42,995 nt of DNA from Thermoguttaceae bacterium (GCA_017559825.1 JAFYQR010000059.1:1-42995); one strand, 5' to 3'; shown: positions 33,174 through 42,519, counted from the first letter of the stretch. The notes: generated by a model not told the origin, from the sequence alone. Made by a program: numbers and translations.

Positions 33174-36100
33174 CTATTTTTTAACGATTTCCAACGCGAA
33201 CGCTTCGGAGGCGTCGACCGAAAGAACAAGAGCGCCGTCGGCGCTTTTCACTTCATAACGTCTTGTTTCTTCGCCGGTTCGGTCGCGGAGGATAACGTCG
33301 AACGCTCCGTCGGCGAAGAAAGGCGTCGTCAAGCGAACGTCAAATTTCGGTTCGTTTGGAAGCGGCGTAAGGCGCGCCGTCGTATCGGAAAGTTGCTCGC
33401 AACGGAACGCGCCGAGCGTTTTGCAAACGCCGAAATTACTCGCTTTATCGTTCGGAATAAGACGCAGGTCGATCAAATCGGGCGCGCCGGTCGGCTCAAA
33501 CGAAACGCGGCGGTTTTCGCCTTGGCCTTCGACGACGATCATACCGAGTTTATAACGGTGATCGTCCGTTCCGAAACCGAGAAGCGTCAAGCGTTTGCCG
33601 TCGCCGTCGCGGTCGTAAAGACCGACGAGAAGATCGTATTTGCCCGACGGAAGGTCGGCGGGGAGCGGAACCGCGATTTCGTCGCCAAACAGTTGCGTTT
33701 CAAGACCTTGCCAACGATTCGTCGGCTTGCTCGGATCGGCGAGCGGCAAGACGTGAAGCTCCGGTTTGTCGGCCCACCAGGTTTTCGGACGCTCCAAGTG
33801 GAGGAACGGCGCGTAAGGCTTGTCGGTCGGTCGCAGGGCGTCCCAGGAAAGTTTGCCGCGCAACTCCTTGCCGTCAAAGATTTTAACGTCGTCGAGAAGC
33901 GGGCGAATCGGCGTCGCTTCATGCGGGAGTTTTTGGCGGCCGTTGACAAAATAATAACCGTCGTCGACGCGGATTTCGGCGACTTGACCGTCGAGACGAA
34001 CGACGCCGCCGAACGAAGAGTTCGGGTTTTGCGACGCGTTTTCGTTAGTCGCCCAAAAACCGAAGCGCGGCAAAATCAACGGACGTTCCGAATTCGGGTA
34101 AGTTCCTATTTGCCAATCATTTGCGCCTCGGTTGACGTAAACGACGACGCCCGATTTCCAAGCGATTTTTTGACGGTGAATATCGCCGTCGACAAATTCG
34201 AAACCGACGATTTCGTCCATCGCCAAAGAACGCGCTAAGTTTTGCATCAGCCAGTATTTGCGAATTGTTCCGCGATCGGACGTCGCCAAGTCGACCATCA
34301 GCGCGTGCCCGGTCAACGCTTCGGACGACAAGTAGTCGTCGCTTTCGATACCGCGCAGAGAACGGGAAATCCCGCCCTCGTAACGTTCGCTGTAACCGAC
34401 GCCGTGTAAAATGAAGCGGTTGTGGTTCACCGCGTCGAACCAAGGAACGTATTCATAGTCGGCGCAATCGATTACGCCGGTATAGTTTTCCGGATGCTTG
34501 GTAATGCGACGGAGAATCGCGTCCGCGCCGTCGAGATGCCCGATCAAGGCGTCGGAACCCGATTCGCTAATCGTTATCGCGTTGTCGTCGAACGTTTTAC
34601 GAACAAGGTCGAAGTAACGGTTCCAGCTGTCGAGCGTTTCGGCGCGCGAGTGGAACTTGCCTTGACGGTCGTAAAAGTCCATTATGTGAATCGACGAAAA
34701 AACGTCCGTAAAGTACGCAGTTTGTTGGAGTTCCGGTTTGATAAGCGCGAAATTGCGCTTGGCGTACGGGAAGATTTTCGTCGGGTTGAAACGGTAACTT
34801 TGGACGTCCGGGCCCGGGTTGTACCACGCTTTTTGCGGCTGACCGTCCGGGTTGATGATAATGTCGTCGTAATTGAAGCCGTCGGCGTCCGGATAAAAGT
34901 CGATGTAGTTGTCGTGCAACCCGAACGGAATCCCGTGTTTATCGCAGAAGGCTTGCGTTTCTTGGAGGTCGGCGAGCGTCCCTTGCTCCGGACGCGGCGG
35001 CCAAATATCGGGGAGGCGGACGTCGTACCCGTGCCGCTGCCAAACGTGCTGAATGAGAAGCGTATCGGTAAGTCCGTAACCGACAAAGGTTTTCATTCGG
35101 TCGAGAACGCCGCGATAGGAGCCGCCCCAATAGTCGTAAACGAAGCGACCGGCTTTTTTCGGAACGAGCGGCGCCGCGACTTTGTCGAAACCCGGAGCGT
35201 ATTTGCGGGCGCAGTCGAACGCTCCAAGTTCGCTAGAACGAAGGGTTAACGTCGAATCGGGACGCGCCGCCAGCGTGTAAATACGGCGTTCCGGGTCGAC
35301 GACGAAACGGTCGATCGGCGCGGTCGACGATTGAAGAAGCGCGAGGCCGTTTGCGAACTCGAACGCGACGTGGCTCGTCGAGCAAGCGAAACCGTCGCCC
35401 TCGAATTCAAAGGCTTTAGGTTCGACGAGGCAGTAGCCGTGTCCGAAGTAAACGCGCGGCGCTTTTTGCGAGAAGGGCCCGAAATCGAGGCGTTCGATTT
35501 CGTCGCGGTTGGTCGCGACCCAACGGAAAGCGAGCCCGCCGGTCGAGCGCGAAACGAAGCAGCAAAGCGCGTTTTTACCGGCGTTTGCGTCGAGGAAACG
35601 CTTCGCTTCTTCGGCGGAATTTGTGGCGTCGACGAATTGTAATGAAACGTCGACGGCGGCAAACGGACGTTCGAAGCCGACGTTGACGCCTTGGTAACGA
35701 GCGCGAACGCCGTCGATTTGGACGTTTTTCGCGGCGGAACCGATCGTAACGAAACCGTCGCAAACGCCGTGTTTTCCTGGCGTTACGACCGCGAATTGAC
35801 CGTCGCCGAACTCAAAGCCTTGCGACTTGACGCCGTCGACGGAAAGGGGAACGCCGGCCGACGGAAGTTTTTGCGCGTTCAACTTTAAAAACGCCGCGAA
35901 ACTTTCGGCGTTAATCGCTTGCAAACGCTCGCGTTCCGGCATCGTTAAAAGCGTTGCGTTCGACGGATTCGCGACGAGGGCGACGTCGCCCCAAAAGGAA
36001 CCGTCGCACGTCGTGTCGCGTTTCGCGCCGGGATCGGTTTCGAACGTCAACAAAACCTTTTGACCGGCGAACTTAGAGAGGTCGACTTTCGCTTCGAGCC

Positions 36101-37052
36101 AGCTGGTTTGCGCGCCGAGTTCTTCGAAAACGAGCGTCGACGGAAGCGGTTGTTTTTGCGCGAGGCGCGTAAGCGTCTCCGCGTCGCAATCGGCGGGAGT
36201 CGGTTCGGCGAAGACGCGGTACACGACGCCGTCGGTCGGCGGTTCCGGCGGGAAAACGTCGCGCATCGCTCGGAAGAAACGCAATTCCAACGGCTTAACG
36301 TCGGGAAGCGAAACCGTGTAACGGACGCCGACGACGCCCGGGCCGCCCGCGTAAGGCGGGTGAACCGACCAAGCGGAACGTTGAACGCCGCCGCGCGTCA
36401 TTGAACAGAGGTTAAACGACGCTTTCGACTCCTCTTCGGAACCGCTCCAACCTGTCGCAAGCGGCGAATGCTCTCCGCCGTCGCGGCGCCAATACGCGGC
36501 GTAATCGGTCGATTCCGTTAGTTTTAGGAAGTCGCGACCGCCGAAGTCGAGCGTTTTCAAGTCTTGCGACGTCGGCAAAAACTCGGTCAACTTCGTCGCG
36601 AAAACCGGAACGAGTTCGACGGTCTTTTCGGCGCCGTCGAGTTCGAACGTAAAGTTAGCGCGGATAGGATAATGCGCGTCGCGGTAGGCGCCGCGGACGG
36701 CGAACGGAATCGACGATTCGAAGCGACTCTTCGCGTCGACGACGAACGTTTTTTCAACGACGTTCGGGGCGGCGATTTCCTTTTCGGAGTCGTCGTAAAG
36801 ATAGACGGTTTCAATAGTTGAGTACTTCAAGCGAATCGAAACGGGCGCGTCCGACGCGTTGTCGACAATTAACGGCGCTTTGTAAATTTGGCCTTCGGTC
36901 GTAAGCGCCGGCATTTTGGAAATTTCGAACGTCAACGGGCCGGAAGTCGCGCGGTGATAGGTGAACGCGAACGCCGACGACGCGGTTAGCGTTAAGATCG
37001 CGAACGCAAACGCCGACGCAAGGAACGTCGCGGAACGAATAGAGCGTTGCAT
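33174..37052 (-). CDS. Large secreted GH-like protein (1,292 aa)
   Basis: A signal peptide (residues 1-29, ending SSAFAF) is followed by beta-sandwich domains (about 30-200 and 205-385; the second, with WSVHPPYAGGPGVVGVRY and LTFETDPG, looks carbohydrate-binding, NPCBM-like). Another beta region leads to a likely TIM barrel (about 680-980) with VYDYWGGSYRGVLDRM, IPFGLHDNYIDFYPD, YFTDVFSSI (D783) and ITISESGSDALIGH (E830). Such an Asp nucleophile and Glu acid pair suits GH101/DUF5696-like retaining glycosidases. A C-terminal beta domain follows. ATG 37052 is chosen over the longer open frame because of AAGGAGG (37059-37065) and the signal peptide. Glycan hydrolysis is likely; the linkage is unknown. 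Confidence 0.82.
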   Translation of the reverse strand: MQRSIRSATFLASAFAFAILTLTASSAFAFTYHRATSGPLTFEISKMPALTTEGQIYKAPLIVDNASDAPVSIRLKYSTIETVYLYDDSEKEIAAPNVVEKTFVVDAKSRFESSIPFAVRGAYRDAHYPIRANFTFELDGAEKTVELVPVFATKLTEFLPTSQDLKTLDFGGRDFLKLTESTDYAAYWRRDGGEHSPLATGWSGSEEESKASFNLCSMTRGGVQRSAWSVHPPYAGGPGVVGVRYTVSLPDVKPLELRFFRAMRDVFPPEPPTDGVVYRVFAEPTPADCDAETLTRLAQKQPLPSTLVFEELGAQTSWLEAKVDLSKFAGQKVLLTFETDPGAKRDTTCDGSFWGDVALVANPSNATLLTMPERERLQAINAESFAAFLKLNAQKLPSAGVPLSVDGVKSQGFEFGDGQFAVVTPGKHGVCDGFVTIGSAAKNVQIDGVRARYQGVNVGFERPFAAVDVSLQFVDATNSAEEAKRFLDANAGKNALCCFVSRSTGGLAFRWVATNRDEIERLDFGPFSQKAPRVYFGHGYCLVEPKAFEFEGDGFACSTSHVAFEFANGLALLQSSTAPIDRFVVDPERRIYTLAARPDSTLTLRSSELGAFDCARKYAPGFDKVAAPLVPKKAGRFVYDYWGGSYRGVLDRMKTFVGYGLTDTLLIQHVWQRHGYDVRLPDIWPPRPEQGTLADLQETQAFCDKHGIPFGLHDNYIDFYPDADGFNYDDIIINPDGQPQKAWYNPGPDVQSYRFNPTKIFPYAKRNFALIKPELQQTAYFTDVFSSIHIMDFYDRQGKFHSRAETLDSWNRYFDLVRKTFDDNAITISESGSDALIGHLDGADAILRRITKHPENYTGVIDCADYEYVPWFDAVNHNRFILHGVGYSERYEGGISRSLRGIESDDYLSSEALTGHALMVDLATSDRGTIRKYWLMQNLARSLAMDEIVGFEFVDGDIHRQKIAWKSGVVVYVNRGANDWQIGTYPNSERPLILPRFGFWATNENASQNPNSSFGGVVRLDGQVAEIRVDDGYYFVNGRQKLPHEATPIRPLLDDVKIFDGKELRGKLSWDALRPTDKPYAPFLHLERPKTWWADKPELHVLPLADPSKPTNRWQGLETQLFGDEIAVPLPADLPSGKYDLLVGLYDRDGDGKRLTLLGFGTDDHRYKLGMIVVEGQGENRRVSFEPTGAPDLIDLRLIPNDKASNFGVCKTLGAFRCEQLSDTTARLTPLPNEPKFDVRLTTPFFADGAFDVILRDRTGEETRRYEVKSADGALVLSVDASEAFALEIVKK

Positions 37053-37203
37053 AAAACGCCTCCTTATTGATGTTAAGTTCGTCGAGTATGACAAGCGAAG
37101 AATAAGGACGGTAGTAAAACGAATAATAATCGAAGGGCAGTAGCGAAAAACGCGCTTAACGCTAAACGTTGCGGCGACTTTAAGAAACCGCTTAAACGGC
37201 AAA

Positions 37204-37238
37204 CGCGACGCCTTACGCTAAAGCGGTAAGACGTCGCG
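37204..37238 (-). terminator. Hairpin after ilvD
   Basis: CGCGACGcCTTACGC pairs with GCGGTAAGaCGTCGCG (imperfect), 26 bases past the ilvD stop. The nearby T-tract is better on the plus strand (GCTTTTAG), so it is a modest terminator for ilvD. The rest of 37053-37263 shows no gene and no clear promoter. Confidence 0.45.
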
Positions 37239-37263
37239 CTTTTAGAAAATTGTCGCTAAACGA

Positions 37264-39159
37264 TCAGTCCCATTTCAGGACGGCGCCTTCGTCCGCGCTC
37301 GTCGCAAGTTTCGCGTATTTCGCGAGATAGCCGGTCGTGTAACGCGGCGCCGGAGCCTTAAATTTCGCGGCGCGCTTTTTCAACTCGGCGGCGGAAAGTT
37401 TGACGTTGATCGATTCGTTCGGAATGTCGATTTCGACAATGTCGCCGTTTTCGAGGAGACCGATCGGGCCGCCCGACGCGGCTTCCGGACTGACGTGCCC
37501 GATGCAGGCGCCCGCCGTGCCGCCGGAGAAGCGACCGTCTGTAACGAGAGCGACGGAGTCGTCGAGTTTAACGCCTTTGAGCGCGGCGGTCGGGGCGAGC
37601 ATTTCTTGCATGCCGGGGCCGCCTTTCGGGCCTTCGTAACGGACGATCACAACGTCGCCGGCCTTCACTTTGCCGCTCACAATTCCTTGATACGCCTCGG
37701 GTTCGGAGTTGAAGATGACCGCCGGGCCCGCGTGCTTCATCATTTGCGGAAGAACGCCCGCCGTCTTGACGACCGCGCCGTTCGGGGCGAGGTTGCCGAA
37801 GAGGATCGTGAGACCGCCCGACTGACGGTAAGCCTTTTTGCAAGGACGGATGCAGTCTTTCGGGTCAAACGCGAGTTCAAGTTCTTTGACGGTGGCGCAA
37901 CGGCGGCGAACGCTCATCGCGGTCGTGTTCGGGCGATTGCCCGGGACGGCGGCGTACATTTCGAGCGCGTCTTGCGAAACTTTGCGCGAACGGAGGTCGT
38001 ATTCGTCGACGGTTTGACCGAGCGTAAGTCCCGAAACGGTCGGCGCTTTGAAGTCGATTCCCGGGATTTTCCCGCGACGGAGTTCGCCGAAAATCGTCGC
38101 GATGCCGCCGGAGTTGTGAACGTCTTCGATGTGGTAATCGCAGCTCGGCGACACTTTGCAGATGTGCGGCGTCGTTTGGCTTAACTCGTTGAAACGCGCG
38201 AGTTTGTAGTCGAGCCCGGCTTCCTTCGCGATGGCGAGGAGGTGCAGAATCGTGTTCGAGCTGCCGCCCATCGCCATATCGAGAATCATCGCGTTGTCGA
38301 TCGCCGCTTTCGTAACGATTTCGCGCGGGAGAATCGGGAAGTCGAGATCGATTTTTTTCGTCGCGGGGCGACGCGGCGTCGACGCTTCGGCTTTCGTCAG
38401 TTCGCCGGCGGCGACCTTTTCGCGCAACTCTTGGATTTTCACCATTTCGATGATGCGCTTGGCGGCTTTTTTGTAAATCTTGCGACGTTCCGAACTCGTC
38501 GCGAGAACGGTGCCGTTCCCCGGGAGCGCGATCCCGAGCGCTTCGCAGAGGCAGTTCATACTGTTGGCGGTGAACATGCCGGAGCAGGAACCGCACGTCG
38601 GGCAGCTTTTTTCTTCGATTTGTTGGAGGCGAGCGTTCGACACTTTGCCGTTTTCGTTCCCGGCCGCGGCGGCGAAGATCGAGATTAAGTCGAGCGCGGA
38701 ACCGTCGTTATCGCGACCGGCTTCCATCGGGCCGCCGGAGGTGAAAATCGTCGGAATGTTGCAACGCATCGACGCCATCAGCATGCCGGGGACGATTTTG
38801 TCGCAGTTCGGAATGCAGATCATGCCGTCGAATTTGTGGGCGTTGATCATCGTTTCGACCGCGTCGGCGATGATTTCGCGGCTGGCGAGGGAGTATTTCA
38901 TTCCGTCGTGCCCCATCGCGACGCCGTCGCAAACGCCGATAGTGTTGAAGATAAAGGGAACGCCTCCCGCGGCGCGAACTGCGTCGGCGACGAACTCGGC
39001 GACCTGTTCGAGGTGAACGTGGCCCGGGATGACGTCGACGCGGCTGCTGACGATCGCGATGAACGGGCGTTTGAAATCTTTTTGCGAGACGCCGCAAGCT
39101 CGGAGAAGACCGCGGTGAGGCGCGCGGTTGGCGCCTTTTTTAATTAAGTCGGAACGCAT
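37264..39159 (-). CDS. ilvD: Dihydroxy-acid dehydratase (631 aa)
   Basis: Dehydrates 2,3-dihydroxy-3-methylbutanoate and the homologue in isoleucine/valine synthesis, using an iron-sulfur cluster. The motifs are in place: GVSQKDFKRPFIAIV, GVCDGVAMGHDGMKYSL, MICIPNCDKIVPGM, CPTCGSCSGMFTANSM, and the C-terminal LVTDGRFSGGTAGACIGHVSPEA. It is longer than the 555-residue form because of a charged insertion (about 240-270, AAGELTKAEASTPRRP), comparable to the long enterobacterial form. The start ATG 39159 follows AAGGG. No other ilv/leu gene is in the window. It has its own promoter. Confidence 0.96.
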   Translation of the reverse strand: MRSDLIKKGANRAPHRGLLRACGVSQKDFKRPFIAIVSSRVDVIPGHVHLEQVAEFVADAVRAAGGVPFIFNTIGVCDGVAMGHDGMKYSLASREIIADAVETMINAHKFDGMICIPNCDKIVPGMLMASMRCNIPTIFTSGGPMEAGRDNDGSALDLISIFAAAAGNENGKVSNARLQQIEEKSCPTCGSCSGMFTANSMNCLCEALGIALPGNGTVLATSSERRKIYKKAAKRIIEMVKIQELREKVAAGELTKAEASTPRRPATKKIDLDFPILPREIVTKAAIDNAMILDMAMGGSSNTILHLLAIAKEAGLDYKLARFNELSQTTPHICKVSPSCDYHIEDVHNSGGIATIFGELRRGKIPGIDFKAPTVSGLTLGQTVDEYDLRSRKVSQDALEMYAAVPGNRPNTTAMSVRRRCATVKELELAFDPKDCIRPCKKAYRQSGGLTILFGNLAPNGAVVKTAGVLPQMMKHAGPAVIFNSEPEAYQGIVSGKVKAGDVVIVRYEGPKGGPGMQEMLAPTAALKGVKLDDSVALVTDGRFSGGTAGACIGHVSPEAASGGPIGLLENGDIVEIDIPNESINVKLSAAELKKRAAKFKAPAPRYTTGYLAKYAKLATSADEGAVLKWD

Positions 39160-39293
39160 CGTAACCCTTTTCTTCGTTTGACGTTAAGTTTTGCCGGTCG
39201 GTTTGAAAACGTCGAAAAAACGCCGTTAAAACGACTTGACGTCGTTAAACGAACGCGCGGCGAAAACTCGGAATATAAAAACTGCCGCTGTTT

Positions 39294-39321
39294 ATTATAG
39301 CGCCGGAAAGTTTGGCGTCGA
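39294..39321 (-). promoter_or_regulatory. Promoter of ilvD
   Basis: On the minus strand, TCGACG (39316-39321), 16 bases and TATAAT (39294-39299). The leader of about 130 nt shows no obvious leader peptide. The 39160-39449 gap holds nothing else I can support. Confidence 0.5.
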
Positions 39322-39449
39322 GCCCCGGAAACGGTTTCGGCGAATTTTTTTTCGATTTTTTTGCGCCTACCTCGTCGAATAAAACGAAAAATTAACGCGT
39401 TTAAAACGTTTAAAATCTTGGTTTGCGTCGTGTGAATAGGCTGCGCGTT

Positions 39450-40940
39450 TCAGTTTTCGGAAGCCTTTTTTTTCGCTTCGGCGGCCAAGATTTCCCAGAA
39501 GGGCGGTTTTTGCGCGTTGGCGAATTTTCTCGCGACCTCGGGGCAAGCGCGACAAACAGTCGTGCGCGCGAACGGGCGGCGTCCGAACCACTTAACGCTG
39601 TCGGGAAGCGCGACTTCCGCGAGCGCTTGGCTGTCGGAAAACGCGCTGTCGCAAATTTTTTCAAGACCTTCGGGAAAAACGACTTGCGTTAGCGATTCGC
39701 AACCGTTGAACGCTGAATCGCCGATTTTCTTTAGTTCTTTCGGAAGCGCGACCGATTTTAGCGACGAGCAGTCGAAAAACGCGCCGATTTGAATCTCTTT
39801 AATATTCGGCGAAAAAACGACTTCCGTAAGGGATAAACATTGAAAAAACGCGTATTCGGGGATTTTGTCAATTTTTTCCGGGAGCGCGATTTTTTGCAGC
39901 GCGACGCAACCGGAGAAGGCGCGGTCGCCGAGCGATTTAACGTTCGGCGGAAGCTTGATTTGCGTCAACGACTCGCAGGAGCCGAACGCGTGGCGGCCGA
40001 TTTTCTCGACGCTTTCGGGAAGCTCGACGCGCGACGCCGAGACGCAACGGTAAAAAGCGCGTTCTGGAATCGCCTTAATTTTCGGCGGAACAACGATTTG
40101 CGTTAGCGACTCGCAACCGAGAAAGGCGTCGGAGCCGAGCGTTTTGACATTCGCCGGAATTGCGATTTGCGTCAACGTCGAGCAATGCGAAAACGCGGCG
40201 CCGCCGATTTTTTCAAGTCCTTCGGGCAAAAGGATTCGCGTCAATTTTTTGCAGCGGAAAAACGCTTCGTCGCCGAGTTTTTTAACGCTCTTCGGGACGA
40301 CGAACTCGCCGCTTTTTCCTTCGGGGCAACGGAGGAGCGTCTTGCCGTCGCTTGTCGCGAGAGCGCCGTCGAAGTCGCGGAACGACAAGTTTTGCGGCGC
40401 GACGCGAATTGCCGCCAGCGACTCGCAAGCGAAGAACGCGGTTTCGCCGATTCGCTCGAGGCTCGCGGGCAGTTCGATTTGCGTCAGCGATTCACAAAAA
40501 GAAAACGCGCCGATTCCAATCTCTTTAAGATTGTTGGAGAGAACAACTTGCGCAAGACGCTTGCATCCGGAGAACGCGCATTCGTCGATTTCTCGAACGC
40601 TTTCCGGAACAACGATTCGTGCGAGCGACGCGCAGTCGGCGAAGGCGCGGGCGCCGATTCGTTCGAGACCGTCGGGTAAAACGATTTCCGTCGCCGCCGA
40701 GCAACCGGAAAACGCGGAGTCGGCGATTTCTTTAAGCGTCGTCGGAAGAACGATTTGCGTTAGCAATTCGCGGTTTTGGAACGCGCGGACGCCGATTTTG
40801 GCAACCTTGCGGCCGTCGATTTCGTCGGGAACGACGGCGGAAGTCGCGTTTTCCGCGAGAAATTTGTCGAGCGAAACGGCGTCGTTTTCGACGCTCGCTT
40901 CAAAGTCGGTCGCGGGATTGGGGGCGGGGTTTAACTTCAT
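39450..40940 (-). CDS. BspA-type leucine-rich-repeat protein (496 aa)
   Basis: About 17 consecutive LRR_5 (BspA/TpLRR) units of 23 residues, consensus L-tqIvLP-slkkIGd-AF-gCesL, span residues about 45-475. One unit near 175-210 is longer and irregular (AAIRVAPQN then FDGALATSDGKTLLRC). LRR_5 proteins usually mediate binding at the cell surface in host-associated bacteria. Here I see no signal peptide, membrane anchor or sorting signal; the N-terminus is MKLNPAPNPATDFEAS. It is therefore either cytoplasmic, exported by another route, or has a missed upstream exported partner. ATG 40940 has AAAGGAAG upstream. A 57-residue frame ends 12 nt before this start. Confidence 0.88.
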   Translation of the reverse strand: MKLNPAPNPATDFEASVENDAVSLDKFLAENATSAVVPDEIDGRKVAKIGVRAFQNRELLTQIVLPTTLKEIADSAFSGCSAATEIVLPDGLERIGARAFADCASLARIVVPESVREIDECAFSGCKRLAQVVLSNNLKEIGIGAFSFCESLTQIELPASLERIGETAFFACESLAAIRVAPQNLSFRDFDGALATSDGKTLLRCPEGKSGEFVVPKSVKKLGDEAFFRCKKLTRILLPEGLEKIGGAAFSHCSTLTQIAIPANVKTLGSDAFLGCESLTQIVVPPKIKAIPERAFYRCVSASRVELPESVEKIGRHAFGSCESLTQIKLPPNVKSLGDRAFSGCVALQKIALPEKIDKIPEYAFFQCLSLTEVVFSPNIKEIQIGAFFDCSSLKSVALPKELKKIGDSAFNGCESLTQVVFPEGLEKICDSAFSDSQALAEVALPDSVKWFGRRPFARTTVCRACPEVARKFANAQKPPFWEILAAEAKKKASEN

Positions 40941-40952
40941 AATCGGCTTCCT

Positions 40953-41126
40953 TTAAAGAGACGGTAAATAGAGGATGAAGCGGCGTTTTACGGCGGTCGA
41001 CGGAACGCGAACGCTTTGTTGATAAGACGTCGGCTTTTCGGCGTCGGGCAACGCGGGAGGCGACTCGGCTTGGTCGAACCCTTCCGGTTCTTCGGGGCAA
41101 TCTTCGCAGTAAAAGGGAATAACCAT
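40953..41126 (-). CDS. Possible small protein with a CxxC motif (57 aa)
   Basis: A short open frame not usually reported because of its size. ATG 41126 reads MVIPFYCEDCPEEPEG, then a Pro/Glu-rich middle and an end VKRRFILYLPSL with stop TAA. Two cysteines (C7, C10) form a CxxC, like half of a zinc-ribbon. Support comes from codon use similar to the neighbours, from its fit between a candidate promoter (41152-41179) and the LRR gene, and from ending 12 nt before the LRR start. Against it: the Shine-Dalgarno sequence is poor and I know no homologue. It would be the first gene of a two-gene operon with the LRR protein. Confidence 0.5.
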   Translation of the reverse strand: MVIPFYCEDCPEEPEGFDQAESPPALPDAEKPTSYQQSVRVPSTAVKRRFILYLPSL

Positions 41127-41151
41127 TGTTGTAGAAGGGTTTAAGATGGTG

Positions 41152-41179
41152 AATAGAACGTCGACGCGACGCCGCGCAA
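41152..41179 (-). promoter_or_regulatory. Possible promoter of the small-ORF/LRR operon
   Basis: On the minus strand, TTGCGC (41174-41179), 16 bases and TCTATT (41152-41157), about 20 nt before ATG 41126. A 10-bp inverted repeat (41159-41168 with 41188-41197, CGTCGACGCG) flanks the -35 box and follows the preceding gene, so it may act as its terminator or as an operator. Confidence 0.35.
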
Positions 41180-41219
41180 GTCGGTTTCGCGTCGACGCAA
41201 GATTAACGACGGCGAACGA

Positions 41220-42263
41220 TTAGTACTTCGCGGCTTTCACTTGGGCGATCGCGTTGAGGTGGTGTTGACGGTCGTCCGCGAAGGTGAACTTCCAAGGCGC
41301 GGTCAGGAACCCCTTAAGTCGCTCTTCCGAAAGGTTTTTGCGGCAGAAGTCGACGGTGAGGCCGAAGTTTTCGTCGTTCGACCAGTTCGAGCCGGTCGGA
41401 ACTTGGTCGAAACCGGCTTTGTCGAAGTCGATATACGCCTGCGCGACCTTGTTCGATTTTGGATCGAAGTCCTTGCCGTAATACCAGTTGGACATCAAAA
41501 TCGACTTCGGCGCCCACTCCAAAAATTCCGGGTGATCCCAATAGTAGTCGGCCCAAATCCAGGGGCGCGAACCGGCTTTTTCGACCTGTTCGACGAAGAA
41601 GAGGAAATCGCGTTTCCAAAGTTCGCCTTGGCGGATAACGACGTAGTCGTAAGTCCTTTGCACCGGGTAGTTTTCTTCGTCGTAACCGAGGTGGAAGAAG
41701 CGCGGTTGGTCGAAGATTTCGGCGACTTCCGCGATCAGGTCGGCGCAGACTTTGTAGTATTCCGGCGTCGAGACCATCCGTTCGTATTTGCCGAGCCAGA
41801 AGTCGTGGCAGGTCGAGAAATTTAGTTTCGGAATCGGTTCGATCCCAATGTTTCGCAAGCGTTTAAGGTCGGCGCGCAACCGATCGACGCTCCAAGCGCC
41901 GTCGATAGCGAGTTCCGGATGCGACTTGTACTGAATCGCTTCGCCGATATCGATCACGAGCATGTTAAGTCCCGATTCGGCGGATTTAACGGAAAGTTCT
42001 TCCCAAAGCGCGACGTCGCAGTCGAATTTGTCGGTCGGCGGCGTGTAGGCGCGTTCGGTATCGCCCCACATGTTGTGGCCGAGGTGAAGCAAAATACCCC
42101 AGATTCGGGCGTCGGCGGGCTTTTTCGCGATTTCGTCGGCGGCGATCGCGGCGTTTAGAAAGGGAGACGAAGCGAAGGACGACAAAAGCGGCGAAGCGGC
42201 GAGCGCGGCGGCTCCGGCCGTTAAGAAGCGGCGGCGTGTCGAGTTGAAAGCGGGGCGCGTCAT
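41220..42263 (-). CDS. Tat-exported protein with GH20-like active-site motif (347 aa)
   Basis: A twin-arginine leader (RRRFLTAG at residues 10-17, then an Ala/Leu/Ser-rich segment to about 40) predicts Tat export. The mature chain shows a TIM-barrel rhythm: WGILLHLGHNMWGD, LNMLVIDIGEAI, IEPIPKLNFSTCHDFWLG, and RFFHLGYDEENYP. The last resembles the GH20 hexosaminidase H-x-G-x-D-E active-site motif, with a catalytic Asp-Glu pair; WIWADYYWDH follows, resembling the GH20 aromatic subsite walls. A beta-N-acetylhexosaminidase-like role is therefore plausible but not certain. The start ATG 42263 has AAGGAG (7-8 nt). It has its own promoter. Confidence 0.82.
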   Translation of the reverse strand: MTRPAFNSTRRRFLTAGAAALAASPLLSSFASSPFLNAAIAADEIAKKPADARIWGILLHLGHNMWGDTERAYTPPTDKFDCDVALWEELSVKSAESGLNMLVIDIGEAIQYKSHPELAIDGAWSVDRLRADLKRLRNIGIEPIPKLNFSTCHDFWLGKYERMVSTPEYYKVCADLIAEVAEIFDQPRFFHLGYDEENYPVQRTYDYVVIRQGELWKRDFLFFVEQVEKAGSRPWIWADYYWDHPEFLEWAPKSILMSNWYYGKDFDPKSNKVAQAYIDFDKAGFDQVPTGSNWSNDENFGLTVDFCRKNLSEERLKGFLTAPWKFTFADDRQHHLNAIAQVKAAKY

Positions 42264-42353
42264 GGGCGTTTCTCCTTATTACTTAAGAATAACGGGCGAA
42301 CGACGACGGTCGCGTCGGCGAACGGTCGGCGTCAAAATTACGTCTCGCCGTCG

Positions 42354-42382
42354 ATTATAATAAACGGAGGGGCGCGGCGCAA
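42354..42382 (-). promoter_or_regulatory. Promoter of the GH20-like gene
   Basis: On the minus strand, TTGCGC (42377-42382), 17 bases and TATAAT (42354-42359). The leader is about 85 nt. Confidence 0.6.
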
Positions 42383-42519
42383 CAATTTTCGACCCTTTTC
42401 TTTCTTTTTTTGCGAAATTTTTTGACGACGGGGCCGTCTTTCGGTTGAAAGCGCAAAAAATAAGATCGCGAGGGGAGAAACGGTTGCGGAGAACGCGTAA
42501 ACGGCGGCGAGAGAATTGG

